Source: an uncultured Campylobacter sp. (GTDB lineage Bacteria > Campylobacterota > Campylobacteria > Campylobacterales > Campylobacteraceae). From it: a stretch of 48,402 nucleotides of DNA. A program made the position numbers and the translations under genes. The stretch's first letter is position 1. Each line of letters begins with the position of its first letter. The DNA lies in contig NZ_CALIAV010000022.1 in the NCBI RefSeq assembly GCF_938045625.1, forward strand, positions 1-48,402, given 5' to 3'. The notes beneath the pieces were generated by a model. It ran no database searches. It was not told the DNA's origin and saw nothing but the letters and a program-made list of their open reading frames with translations. Shown in pieces: positions 8,088 through 16,385 of the stretch.

Positions 8088-8440
8088 AGTTGCTCTCGTT
8101 TAAAGTACTGGATGACGGATTTTGAGTCGAGGATTTCATTTATCCTGATGGCGAGGTTTTTTTCGTAAACCATAACTTCGCCCTTGCCGAAAATTCGGTT
8201 GTTTATAAAAAGCTCCACGCTCTCGCCGGCAGGCTTTTCTAGGTCGATTACAGAGCCTACTTCGAGCTTTAAGAGCTGTTTTACGCTAATAGTCGTGGTG
8301 CCGAGCTCCGAGATAAAATCAACTCCGATATCCATCAACTCGTCGTAGCTTTTAAAAAGCCCGCCGCGCTCTTGCAACATCTCCTGAACCCCTTGCAGCG
8401 CCGTTTCTACGGCGGTTACTTCTTGTAGTTCTTCGCTCAT
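8084..8440 (-). CDS. fliN: Flagellar motor switch protein FliN
   Basis: FliN forms the lower part of the flagellar C-ring, where it binds CheY-P and docks the export ATPase complex. The 118-residue protein has an acidic N-terminal helix region and a C-terminal SpoA domain (about 45-115), with the family strands VGSVIDLEKPAGESVELFIN and the VYEKNLAIRI ending. Length is normal. Both ends overlap neighbours by four bases (ATGA), so translation is coupled with the CheX-like protein before it and the FliO-like protein after it. Confidence 0.95.
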   Translation of the reverse strand: MSEELQEVTAVETALQGVQEMLQERGGLFKSYDELMDIGVDFISELGTTTISVKQLLKLEVGSVIDLEKPAGESVELFINNRIFGKGEVMVYEKNLAIRINEILDSKSVIQYFKREQL

Positions 8441-8853
8441 GCTTTTTTATATCCTATTTGAAATGTTCTATTTTTGATTTTATAGACGCGCTTGTCGTCT
8501 AGTTTGACGTGAAAGCTCGTCCTGCCTAGATACTCGGGAGTGCCTAGTTTATAGGCGTTTGCTTCGCGTTCGTTGAGTAGATTTTTAGCGTAGCCGATCG
8601 TGAGATTTGCCACCTCTTTGCAGATGTCGCTTAGCTCGTCCTCAGCTAGTTTATCAACGCCAAGAAGCACGCTAGCAAAGCGATTTAGCGTATCTTTTTT
8701 AAAGTAAAGATAAAAGTGAAACTCCTCTTTGCCCTTAAAAATCGGCAAGCTCGAGCCGTAAAATTCCCCTTCCGCGCTCTTTGCGCTCTCTACCTTGTAG
8801 CCCAGGGTATCCTCGCACAGATGCTTGATCCCAAGCTCCGCAACGTCCATCAT
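8437..8853 (-). CDS. CheX-like chemotaxis phosphatase-family protein
   Basis: The 138-residue protein resembles the CheC/CheX/FliY phosphatase fold. A helix with E80-x-x-N83 (DICKEVANLTIGYAKNLL) matches the ExxN catalytic pattern with which CheX-type proteins remove phosphate from CheY-P. Start ATG 8853 has AGGA seven bases upstream; a second ATG follows immediately. It is translationally coupled to fliN, so it probably acts on the motor or on CheY-P near the switch. C. jejuni has an equivalent unnamed gene between trpA and fliN (recalled). Phosphatase activity is inference from the motif. Confidence 0.75.
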   Translation of the reverse strand: MMDVAELGIKHLCEDTLGYKVESAKSAEGEFYGSSLPIFKGKEEFHFYLYFKKDTLNRFASVLLGVDKLAEDELSDICKEVANLTIGYAKNLLNEREANAYKLGTPEYLGRTSFHVKLDDKRVYKIKNRTFQIGYKKA

Positions 8854-8915
8854 CGCGTCGTCCTTTAAACGAAATTTTTTGATTATACTTAAATTTAACG
8901 CAAACGCGGCTAAAT

Positions 8916-9665
8916 TTAAAAAAGTTTATTGATTTGCTTTATCAGCTCTTCGCCCTCAAATTTGGCCGTGAGCTTTACTATCTCGGTGCCGATTATCGCG
9001 CCGTCGGCATAGGTTTTTACCTCGTCGGCATCGTTTTTATTTTTCACGCCAAAGCCTACCGCGACAGGCAGATCGCTTCTTTTTTTTAGACCCTCTACTA
9101 GCGCTTTTAGTCGCTCCTCGCTTGCTCGCTGCGAGCCGCTCACGCCGATAGCGCCCAGAGCATAGACAAATCCTGAGCCAAATTTTAAAATTTTATCCGC
9201 GCGGTTTTGCGACGTGACGCTGATTAGCGGTATGAGATCAAGGTCAAATTTAGCGCACAGCCCAGCTACCTCCTCGCTCTCCTCAAACGGCAGATCGGGG
9301 ATGATAAAGCCTGCTATACCGACCTCTTTTGAGCGGGCGATAAAATTCTCTACGCCGTAAGCAAACACGATGTTAAAATACACGAGAAAAACGACGGGTT
9401 TATTTATCTTGCCTTTGCACTCTTCTAGCATGGAAAATATCGCGTCCGTATTTACGCCCTTTGCGGCGGTTTCAAAGCTGGCTTGCGCGATGAGTTTACC
9501 GTCTGCTAGTGGATCGGAGTAAGGGATGCCAAGCTCAAGTAGATCTAGGTAGCTGCCGTCTAAATTTAATAAAAACTCCTTCGTCGCCTTGGCGCTAGGA
9601 TATCCGGCCACGACGTAGCCGATGTTTGCTTTTTTACCCGCGAACGCATCTTTTACCTTAGCCAT
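8916..9665 (-). CDS. trpA: Tryptophan synthase alpha chain
   Basis: TrpA cleaves indole-3-glycerol phosphate and passes indole through a tunnel to TrpB. The 249-residue TIM barrel contains LELGIPYSDPLADG with the catalytic residues E44 and D55, and the phosphate-binding AVGFGVKNK region near the C-terminus. It overlaps trpB by eight bases, which fits equal production of the two subunits. Confidence 0.97.
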   Translation of the reverse strand: MAKVKDAFAGKKANIGYVVAGYPSAKATKEFLLNLDGSYLDLLELGIPYSDPLADGKLIAQASFETAAKGVNTDAIFSMLEECKGKINKPVVFLVYFNIVFAYGVENFIARSKEVGIAGFIIPDLPFEESEEVAGLCAKFDLDLIPLISVTSQNRADKILKFGSGFVYALGAIGVSGSQRASEERLKALVEGLKKRSDLPVAVGFGVKNKNDADEVKTYADGAIIGTEIVKLTAKFEGEELIKQINKLF

Positions 9666-10839
9666 AAATTTTTCCTTTCTCGTAGCTCATCACGGTGTTT
9701 ATATCTTTGTCGCCGCGCCCCGAGACGTTTACGACGATGACGCTTTTTTTCGTCAAATTTGGACATAGCTTTTCTAAATACGCTAACGCGTGCGAGCTTT
9801 CGATCGCAGGTATGATGCCTTCTAGGCGGCTGGTTAGATATAGCGCGTTTATGCACTCGTCGTCGGTGACGCCGTAGTAGGCGACTCGTTTGCTCTCGTG
9901 GAGGTGCGCGTGCTCCGGTCCTACACCTGGATAGTCAAGTCCCGCCGAGATGCTATGCACCGGCTCGATCATGCCGTACTCGTCTTGCAAAACGATCGTT
10001 TTCATGCCGTGGATGATGCCTGTGCGGCCCTTGGTTAGCGTCGCGGCGTGATAGGGCGTGTGTGCGCCAAGCCCTGCTGCCTCGACTCCGATCAAATTTA
10101 CGTCCGCGTCGCCCAAAAACGCGCTAAAGATACCGATCGCGTTGCTGCCGCCGCCGACGCAGGCGATGACGTAGTCCGGATGCACGCCGTATTCTTTTAG
10201 CTGGGCCTTGGTCTCGTGGCCGATGATACTCTGGAAGTCGCGCACGATCCTAGGATAGGGGTGCGGGCCAACTGCCGAGCCGATGACGTAAAAGGCGCTT
10301 TCTATCTCGTTTACCCACGCTTGGATCGCTGCGGTAGTGGCCTCTTTTAGGGTTTTTAGACCCTCTTCTACGCTCACGACTCTGGCGCCTAAAAGCTGCA
10401 TGCGAAATGTGTTTAGCTGCTGACGCTCTACATCGGTCGCACCCATATATACGTCGCACTCAAGGCCGAGCAATGCCGCCGCGGTCGCAGTCGCTACGCC
10501 GTGCTGACCCGCGCCCGTCTCTGCTAAAACCTTCTTTTTGCCCATTTTTTTGGCTAGAAGCGCCTGGGCTAGGGCGTTATTTATCTTATGCGCGCCCGTG
10601 TGGTTTAGATCCTCGCGCTTTAGATAAATTTCATGCCCGTAGTGCGAGCTAAGGCGTTTTGCGTGATATAGCGGGCTTGGGCGTCCGACGTAGTTTTTTA
10701 GTAGATCGTCTAGCTCGGCCTCAAATTCAGCCGTTTTTACTATGCGCTCATATGCGTCCTCGAGCTCATCTAGCGCGAACATCACGGTTTCTGGCACGAA
10801 CTGTCCGCCGAATTTGCCGAAATATGCTTTAGTGTTCAT
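9658..10839 (-). CDS. trpB: Tryptophan synthase beta chain
   Basis: TrpB joins indole and serine to make tryptophan using pyridoxal phosphate. The 393-residue protein has the PLP lysine K85 in HTGAHKINNALAQ and the phosphate-binding GGGSNAIG loop near residue 230, with all family blocks intact. It is followed by trpA with an eight-base overlap. A 174-base gap with a strong hairpin separates it from trpF upstream. Confidence 0.97.
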   Translation of the reverse strand: MNTKAYFGKFGGQFVPETVMFALDELEDAYERIVKTAEFEAELDDLLKNYVGRPSPLYHAKRLSSHYGHEIYLKREDLNHTGAHKINNALAQALLAKKMGKKKVLAETGAGQHGVATATAAALLGLECDVYMGATDVERQQLNTFRMQLLGARVVSVEEGLKTLKEATTAAIQAWVNEIESAFYVIGSAVGPHPYPRIVRDFQSIIGHETKAQLKEYGVHPDYVIACVGGGSNAIGIFSAFLGDADVNLIGVEAAGLGAHTPYHAATLTKGRTGIIHGMKTIVLQDEYGMIEPVHSISAGLDYPGVGPEHAHLHESKRVAYYGVTDDECINALYLTSRLEGIIPAIESSHALAYLEKLCPNLTKKSVIVVNVSGRGDKDINTVMSYEKGKIYG

Positions 10840-10980
10840 CGGTATCCTTTAAATTTTCGTTTATTTTAGCATTTTAAGTTTTTATTAGGCTTATTTGGGA
10901 TGTGGTGCGGTCACACCAACCGGCAAGCGGGTAAAATGAGAAAATTTGAAACAAGCGATATTTTATTTAGGCAAGGCGGC

Positions 10981-11023
10981 AAAGGCGTAAATTTGCCTTC
11001 GCCGCAAGCAAATTTACGCCTTT
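10981..11023 (-). promoter_or_regulatory. 16-bp perfect hairpin between trpF and trpB
   Basis: AAAGGCGTAAATTTGC (10981-10996) and GCAAATTTACGCCTTT (11008-11023) are perfect complements around an 11-base loop. The right arm includes the trpF stop codon (11014-11016). Read on the minus strand, the hairpin is followed by GCCGCC and TAAATAAAATA rather than a clean T-run, so it is a weak terminator at most. It could stabilise or process the trp transcript. Confidence 0.55.
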
Positions 11024-11613
11024 ATCAGCTCCAAAATTTTCTTTATTTTATCGGCCGATTTTATACCGTTTTCATCCTCGACTTTTGAGTTTAGATCGAG
11101 CACTCGCGGGTTAAATTTGACCGCTTCGCGCGCGTTGTGCTCGCCGATGCCACCCGCCATGCCAAAGTCAAATTTGACCTCCCGTAAAATCTCCCAATCA
11201 AAGCTAATGCCGTTGCCGCCTGCGTTTTCACCCTTGCAGTCAAAAAGCGGCATATCGCAAAGCGCTGTATCGACGGCTGGAAGTGCGTCTAGCACGCTAT
11301 AAACGCGCCAAACCTCTAGCCCCATCGCCTTTAAATTTGCGTACAAATTTGAGCTAACCTCTCCGTGGATCTGCGCCGCGTCAAGCGGGACAAATTCGCA
11401 GATTTCCATTATCTCGCAGTCGCTTTGTCCGGCAAAAACGCCGACACATTTTTTGCCCGCCGCGTGTGCGATACTCACTATCTCGCGCGCCGTCTGAGCG
11501 CTTACTTGACGTTTGCTTTTGGCAAATATCGCACCCAAAAAATCTACGTCCAGGCTCGCCACCTCGCGCGCTTCCTCAGGCGTTTTGATACCGCAAATTT
11601 TAACCAGCGTCAC
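11014..11613 (-). CDS. trpF: Phosphoribosylanthranilate isomerase
   Basis: TrpF isomerises phosphoribosylanthranilate to CdRP, the third step of tryptophan synthesis. The 199-residue TIM barrel starts MTLVKICGIKTPEEA with the catalytic Cys7. It has the LFDCKGENAGGNGISFDW segment carrying the acid Asp, and ends in the RVLDLNSKVEDENGIK phosphate region. It overlaps the trpGD stop by four bases. No indole-glycerol-phosphate synthase gene (trpC) is in the window. Confidence 0.97.
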   Translation of the reverse strand: MTLVKICGIKTPEEAREVASLDVDFLGAIFAKSKRQVSAQTAREIVSIAHAAGKKCVGVFAGQSDCEIMEICEFVPLDAAQIHGEVSSNLYANLKAMGLEVWRVYSVLDALPAVDTALCDMPLFDCKGENAGGNGISFDWEILREVKFDFGMAGGIGEHNAREAVKFNPRVLDLNSKVEDENGIKSADKIKKILELIKA

Positions 11614-13223
11614 GCTTTGCCTCGCACGTAGTCCTCGAAAAAGCGATAAACTTTACCGCTTTTTATCGCGTCTAAGATGACCTCTTTGGCCTGCGCTGGG
11701 CTATCAGCGACGCCTGCTGCATAGAGCGCAAACATCGCGTTTAGCACGACTATGTCAAATTTCGGTCCGCTAATCTCGCCTTTTAAAATTTGCTTTAAAA
11801 TTTCGGCGTTTTGCTCAGGCGTGCCACCCTCGATCTCGCTGTGAAACGCCCGTCTAAAACCAAACTGCTCGGGCGTGATGCTGTACTCGCTGGTCTGGCC
11901 ACCGCGTAGCTCTACGACGCGCGTCTCATCGCACAGGCTAATCTCGTCTAGTCCGTCCTCGCCGCGAACTACCAGCGCTCGCTCGCGTCCCAGCAGCTGC
12001 AGCGTCTCGGCGTAGAGGCGTAAAACCGGCTTATGATAGACGCCCACGAGCTGATTTTTGAGCGCCAAATTTGGATTTAGCAGCGGGCCAAGTACGTTAA
12101 AAACCGTGCGGATGCCTAGGCGCTGACGCACTTCGCGCACTTCGCCAACTAACGGATGGAAAAACGGTGCGTGGAAAAAGGCTAAATTTTTATCGTTTAG
12201 CAGCTCGCGTTGTCGTAGGAGCGAATTTGAGCTCTTAACGCCCAAAATTTCCAGCACGTCTGAGCTGCCTGATTTGCTAGAAACGGCTTTGTTTCCGTGC
12301 TTTGCGACCTTGACGCCAAGGCTCGCTAAGATAAATGCGACGGTCGTTGATATATTTATCGTCTTAAAGCCGTCGCCGCCCGTGCCGCAAAGATCGATCA
12401 TCGGCGAAGGATCGCGGTAGGTCTGCGAGTATTTTAGGATGTTTTTGGCGAGGCTTGCGAGGCTTTGCGGATAGAGGCTTTTTTCGCTGATCAGCACCAA
12501 AAGCGCGGCTAGCTGCGTGATCTCGTACTCTTTGCTCGCGATGATTTCGCAAATTTGCTCAAAGTCGCGGTCGTCTAGGCGTTCGTTTTCTTGAAGCTTG
12601 ATTAGAAACGGCTTGAGCGGGCGGATTTTGGGCTCTTTGGCGACGTCTGCCACAGGCGCGGCTTCGTAGTTGATGAAATTTTCGATGATTTTTTTGCCGT
12701 ACTGCGTGAAGTAGCTCTCTGGATGAAATTGGATACCAAAAATCGGCCTGTCTCTCACGCTAAGAGCCATCACTACGCCGTCCTCGCTCACGGCAGCGGC
12801 CTGCAAATTTGACGGTAGCTCATCCACGTAAAGCGAGTGGTAGCGCATGACCTCAAATTCATCCGGCAGCCCCGTAAACAGCGGCTCTTTGCGGCTAACT
12901 TTTATGAGCGAAGTTTTGCCGTGATAGGGCCTTTCTAGGCGTTTGATTTTGGCGCTGTAAACGAGCCCGATCGCCTGATGTCCGAGGCAGATACCAAGGA
13001 TCGGCGCGGTGATGTCGCTTTTTAAAATCTCTAGGCAAATGCCGCTATCTTGCGGGTGTTTCGGTCCCGGGCTTAGCACGATTTTGCTCGGATTTAGCCT
13101 GCGGATTTCATCCAGAGTGATCTTGTCGTTGCGCACGCAGCGTACTTCTTCGTCGGTTAGCTCGCGTAGGTACTGCTCCACGTTGAAAACGAAGCTGTCA
13201 TAATTATCTATCAATAAAATCAT
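11610..13223 (-). CDS. trpGD: Fused anthranilate synthase glutaminase / anthranilate phosphoribosyltransferase
   Basis: This 537-residue fusion supplies ammonia for anthranilate synthesis and then adds the phosphoribosyl group. The N-terminal class I glutamine amidotransferase domain (1-190) has nucleophile C79 in GICLGHQAIG and H167/E169 in QFHPES. The C-terminal TrpD domain (about 205-537) contains DLCGTGGDGFKTINIST for PRPP binding. The same fusion exists in C. jejuni, where trpE precedes it (recalled). Here trpE is absent: the 265-base spacer upstream holds only repeat copy B, so the partner subunit must be encoded elsewhere. Confidence 0.96.
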   Translation of the reverse strand: MILLIDNYDSFVFNVEQYLRELTDEEVRCVRNDKITLDEIRRLNPSKIVLSPGPKHPQDSGICLEILKSDITAPILGICLGHQAIGLVYSAKIKRLERPYHGKTSLIKVSRKEPLFTGLPDEFEVMRYHSLYVDELPSNLQAAAVSEDGVVMALSVRDRPIFGIQFHPESYFTQYGKKIIENFINYEAAPVADVAKEPKIRPLKPFLIKLQENERLDDRDFEQICEIIASKEYEITQLAALLVLISEKSLYPQSLASLAKNILKYSQTYRDPSPMIDLCGTGGDGFKTINISTTVAFILASLGVKVAKHGNKAVSSKSGSSDVLEILGVKSSNSLLRQRELLNDKNLAFFHAPFFHPLVGEVREVRQRLGIRTVFNVLGPLLNPNLALKNQLVGVYHKPVLRLYAETLQLLGRERALVVRGEDGLDEISLCDETRVVELRGGQTSEYSITPEQFGFRRAFHSEIEGGTPEQNAEILKQILKGEISGPKFDIVVLNAMFALYAAGVADSPAQAKEVILDAIKSGKVYRFFEDYVRGKA

Positions 13224-13238
13224 TTCTTTCCTTTTAAA

Positions 13239-13440
13239 CGGCTTGTCTCGCGAGCGCTTTTTGTGGATTTCGTTAAAATTTGACTCGATAGGCTATATGC
13301 CTTATCTTCGTCAAATTTTAACTTCAAAACCCCAAAAATCATCTCAAAATCCTACGCCTTATCATTTTACGTTCAAATTTTGAAGTCAAATTTGCAAATT
13401 TGATTCACCGAGACCCGTACCTTGAAAATGCTAAATTTGG
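13239..13440 (+). repeat. Modular intergenic repeat, copy B (forward)
   Basis: CGGCTTGTCTCGCGAGCG at 13239 is followed by a stem-loop whose arms GTTAAAATTTGAC (13272-13284) and GTCAAATTTTAAC (13310-13322) pair perfectly over 13 bp. Then come CCCCAAAAATCATCTCAAAA and, at about 13407-13440, the box CACCGAGACCCGTACC with GCTAAATTTGG. The palindromic core of copies A and D is missing. It lies in the upstream spacer of trpGD, oriented opposite to that gene. Confidence 0.7.
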
Positions 13441-13488
13441 CCGTTTGCGATTAGAAAATCGATCAAATTCTCGTAAATTTACCGAGCC

Positions 13489-13851
13489 TCACCCTAGCAA
13501 AATTTCCTTCCTCGCTTCAAATTCCTCTTTACTTATCGCGCCGCTCTCATAAAGCTCATAGAGTCGTCTTAGCCGCTCTTCGAGGTCTTGCGCGCGCAGT
13601 TTGTCTTTTAGCGCTTCTTTTTTCTGATTTTTCTCGACGGCCGCGCCGGTTAAGCGCAGATCAAAGAGCCACCACGCGCCCCAAAGCGCCCAAAATACGT
13701 AGCCGACAAGCGCCCACGCTAGGCTATATCCGATGAAAAACAGCACCATCATCGCAAATCCGCTCACGAATTTACCCAGATAAAATCTGTGCCCGCCAAA
13801 CCAGCCCGTAAGCAGCCAAAGCGCGTAGGCTATATAAACGTTATCGCCCAT
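13489..13851 (-). CDS. TM2-domain membrane protein with C-terminal SHOCT motif
   Basis: This small (120-residue) membrane protein has a TM2 domain: AYALWLLTGWFGGHRFYLGKF followed by two hydrophobic spans. A charged helix leads to a SHOCT-like end, LYELYESGAISKEEFEARKEILL, a short motif often found at protein C-termini as an interaction element. I chose ATG 13851, preceded by AAGGTG; an in-frame ATG at 13878 would add nine charged residues and lies within lspA. It overlaps lspA by eleven bases. Function is unknown. Confidence 0.8.
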   Translation of the reverse strand: MGDNVYIAYALWLLTGWFGGHRFYLGKFVSGFAMMVLFFIGYSLAWALVGYVFWALWGAWWLFDLRLTGAAVEKNQKKEALKDKLRAQDLEERLRRLYELYESGAISKEEFEARKEILLG

Positions 13852-14371
13852 TTTTAGCACCTTTTCGCCCCGCGGCAAAGCTTTGCCAGAGTATGAGTAC
13901 GACCCCGACGTCGATCATAACGTCGGCGAGGTTAAAGATCGCAAACTCAAACCACTTGTGCCAGTAGACGTAGTCGACGACGCCACCGTGAACGAAGCGA
14001 TCGAGCAAATTTGAACTGCCCGCGCCCAGGATTATACCCGCTCCTAGCGCATGCTCCTCTAAAATTTCCTTTTTTTCGCCGTTTGCGCTTAAATTTGGCT
14101 CCATTTTTGCCACAGCCCGCGCGTCAAATTTACGCTTTAACCTCCAAAGCAGATAGCCGCAAACGCCCGCGATCAACGCCAGCTGGATAAATTTTAGCCA
14201 TTCTCTCAGAAACGCGAACATCGAAAACGCTACGCCTCGGTTGTAAGCAAGCACTAGCGAAAAGTACTCGCCCTGCCACGAAAAACCGCCCAAAAATATC
14301 TGCTTGACCGCCTGATCGAGCGCGAAAACGATAAAAAACGCCGCAAAAAAAACGCCTAAAATTTTAGCCAT
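13841..14371 (-). CDS. lspA: Lipoprotein signal peptidase (signal peptidase II)
   Basis: LspA cuts the signal peptide from diacylated prolipoproteins in the inner membrane. The 176-residue protein has four hydrophobic spans. The catalytic aspartates are D133 in GGVVDYVYW and D150 in FNLADVMIDVG, and the conserved NRGVAFS segment is at 44-50. A charged insertion of about 25 residues (80-105) between spans is longer than in enteric LspA. It overlaps glmM by eight bases. Confidence 0.96.
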   Translation of the reverse strand: MAKILGVFFAAFFIVFALDQAVKQIFLGGFSWQGEYFSLVLAYNRGVAFSMFAFLREWLKFIQLALIAGVCGYLLWRLKRKFDARAVAKMEPNLSANGEKKEILEEHALGAGIILGAGSSNLLDRFVHGGVVDYVYWHKWFEFAIFNLADVMIDVGVVLILWQSFAAGRKGAKNGR

Positions 14372-15707
14372 TTAGAGCTTTTAGGAAAAATTTCTCGACC
14401 TCGTCCATGCGGGTTTTTAGTGCGTCGGCGCACTTGCCCTCGAGTAAAAGCCTGATGAGGTTTTCGGTGCCCGAGTAGCGAAATAGCGAGCGGATGCCCT
14501 CTTTTGTGAGGCTTGCTTCAAGCTCTTTTAGCCCCGCGATGCTTTCAAGCGGCTTTTTCTCGGTTATCTTTAAATTTAGCAAAATTTGCGGATACGGTTT
14601 TATCTCGCTTAAAATTTCGCTCGCTTTTTTGTCTTTTTTTAGCACCAGTGCCGCAAACTGCAGCGCCGCCACGAGTCCGTCGCCCGTCTTTGCGTAGTCG
14701 CTAAATATGATGTGACCGCTCTGTTCGCCGCCGAAATTCGTGCCGTTTTCTTTCATCTTTTCAAGCACGTATTTGTCGCCGACGTTTGCGCGCAGGAGCT
14801 TGATTTTGTGGGATTTTAGATAGTCTTCGAGCGCCGCGTTGCTCATCACTGTAGCCACGACTGCGCCGCCTTTTAGGGCTTTGTTTTCTTGTAAAAATGC
14901 CGCCATGACGCCTAGCAAACTATCGCCGTTTGCCACCTCGCCGCACTCGTCGACAACCACGAGTCTATCGGCGTCGCCGTCAAATGCAAAGCCTAAATCC
15001 GCCCGTAATCGCACGACTTCGGAGGCTAAATTTTGTGGATAGAGCGCGCCGCAGTTTAGGTTTATGTTGCTACCGTTTGGTTCGTCGTTTATGACGATGG
15101 TTTCAGCTCCTAGCTCGCTAAAGATAGTCGGAGCGACCTTGTACGCAGCGCCGTTTGCGACGTCTAGAACTACGCGCAATCCGTGCAAGCTGAGGTTTTT
15201 AGGAAATGAGTTTTTGATCTGTACGATATAGCGGCCGATAACGTCGTCGATACGCTTTGCCGCGCCGATTTCTAGCATCTGCTTTTGCGATCTCTCGATG
15301 AGCGCGTCGTCGAAGTAAATCTTTTCTATCTGCGCTTCGGCCTCTTCGCTCAGTTTATTGCCTTCGCTGTCAAAAAATTTGATACCGTTATCGTAGTACG
15401 GGTTGTGCGAGGCGCTGATCATGATGCCCGCGTCGCAGCGCATATCTTCGGTGAGAAACGCGATCGCAGGAGTAGGCATCGGGCCGATCTGACGGACGTT
15501 GTAGCCTACGGCCGTGAGCCCCGCGACGATGGCGGTCTCGATCATGTAGCCGCTTTTGCGCGTGTCTTTGCCTAGTAAAATAGTGTTTGTGTGCGACGCA
15601 AACTGCCTAAAATATATCCCCGCAGCCATAGCAAGGCGCATGGATGTTGCGGCGGAGAGTTTTTCGCCGGCTTTGCCGCGGACGCCGTCGGTACCGAATA
15701 GTTTCAT
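14364..15707 (-). CDS. glmM: Phosphoglucosamine mutase
   Basis: GlmM converts glucosamine-6-phosphate to glucosamine-1-phosphate for UDP-GlcNAc, which feeds peptidoglycan and lipid A. The 447-residue protein has the phosphoserine loop ISASHNP (S100), the metal loop DGDADR and the C-terminal RYSGTENLIRLL phosphate-binding loop. It is the first gene of the glmM-lspA-TM2 operon. Repeat copy C lies upstream, between it and the divergent rpsT. Confidence 0.97.
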   Translation of the reverse strand: MKLFGTDGVRGKAGEKLSAATSMRLAMAAGIYFRQFASHTNTILLGKDTRKSGYMIETAIVAGLTAVGYNVRQIGPMPTPAIAFLTEDMRCDAGIMISASHNPYYDNGIKFFDSEGNKLSEEAEAQIEKIYFDDALIERSQKQMLEIGAAKRIDDVIGRYIVQIKNSFPKNLSLHGLRVVLDVANGAAYKVAPTIFSELGAETIVINDEPNGSNINLNCGALYPQNLASEVVRLRADLGFAFDGDADRLVVVDECGEVANGDSLLGVMAAFLQENKALKGGAVVATVMSNAALEDYLKSHKIKLLRANVGDKYVLEKMKENGTNFGGEQSGHIIFSDYAKTGDGLVAALQFAALVLKKDKKASEILSEIKPYPQILLNLKITEKKPLESIAGLKELEASLTKEGIRSLFRYSGTENLIRLLLEGKCADALKTRMDEVEKFFLKALNG

Positions 15708-15731
15708 TATTTTTCCTTTTATAGCTTATAT

Positions 15732-15930
15732 CGGCTTGTCTTTTGAGCGTCTTTATAGAAACCCCGCCTGTGGCGTCGCTACGCTGGTTTTGAATGAGTT
15801 TAAAATTTTCGCCCTGCGGCAGACTACCTTTGCTTCGCTTTGCTCGCAACTGCAAGCAGAGGTCTAGCCTTGGGACGAAAATTTCCGCACAACTTCAAAT
15901 CCATCTCAAAATACTGCGCCGCAGAATTTG
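15732..15930 (+). repeat. Modular intergenic repeat, copy C (forward)
   Basis: It begins CGGCTTGTCTTTTGAGCG at 15732. The stem-loop pairs AAATTTTCG (15803-15811) with CGAAAATTT (15876-15884). Its inner part keeps GGCAGAC...GTCTAGCC as in copy D, but the loop is enlarged by a TTTGCTCGCAACTGCAAGCAGAG module (about 15838-15861), also seen in copy A. CCATCTCAAAATACTGCGCC follows at 15901. No GAGACC box or palindromic core is present. The rest of the 15,708-16,107 spacer is AT-rich and carries the rpsT promoter. Confidence 0.65.
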
Positions 15931-16070
15931 CCAGACAGCTTTTTGCTTGGCAAATTCCATAAATTTATTAAATTTCCGACCTATTTTATCAAAAAATATC
16001 CAAATTTAAGTTGTAAATTTCCTCGCTTTAAATTTTACTTAAATTAAGCGGATTTTAAAACTGATTTTTA

Positions 16071-16076
16071 TATAAT
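16071..16076 (+). promoter_or_regulatory. Promoter -10 box of rpsT-prfA
   Basis: TATAAT at 16071-16076, preceded by TTTTTA runs, lies 31 bases before the rpsT ATG. AAAGGGA forms the ribosome site about seven bases before the start. No -35 hexamer is evident. Confidence 0.6.
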
Positions 16077-16107
16077 CACGGACTAAAATTATGACAAAAG
16101 GGACATT

Positions 16108-16374
16108 ATGGCAAACCATAAATCTTCTGAAAAAAGAGCCAGACAGACTATCAAAAGGACTGAAAGAAACAGATTTTACCGCACTAGGCTTAAAAATATC
16201 ACTAAAGCCGTGCGCGTAGCCGTTGAGGCAGGCGATAAAGAAGCCGCGCTAAACGCGTTTAAAGTGGCAAACAAAGATTTCCACAGCTTCGTTAGCAAGG
16301 GTTTTTTGAAAAAACAAACAGCTTCTCGCCGCGTAGGACGCCTCGCAAAACTCGTAAACAAACTATCTGCTTAA
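16108..16374 (+). CDS. rpsT: 30S ribosomal protein S20
   Basis: The 88-residue, very basic helical protein starts MANHKSSEKRARQTIKRTERN and ends in the TASRRVGRLAKLVNKL helix typical of S20, which binds 16S rRNA early in small-subunit assembly. It is followed after 11 bases by prfA, a pairing common in Campylobacter. Confidence 0.98.
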   Translation: MANHKSSEKRARQTIKRTERNRFYRTRLKNITKAVRVAVEAGDKEAALNAFKVANKDFHSFVSKGFLKKQTASRRVGRLAKLVNKLSA

Positions 16375-16385
16375 TCTAAATTTTA

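Noticed and set aside
10900..11088. Small plus-strand frame between trpF and trpB
   Set aside because: It lies across the trpF-trpB hairpin and the antisense of trpF, with no ribosome site.
13272..13322. Stem-loop upstream of trpGD as a classical trp attenuator
   Set aside because: No Trp-rich leader peptide or terminator T-tract is seen on the trpGD strand, and equivalent stem-loops occur at three unrelated loci. A regulatory effect is still possible and listed as a finding.
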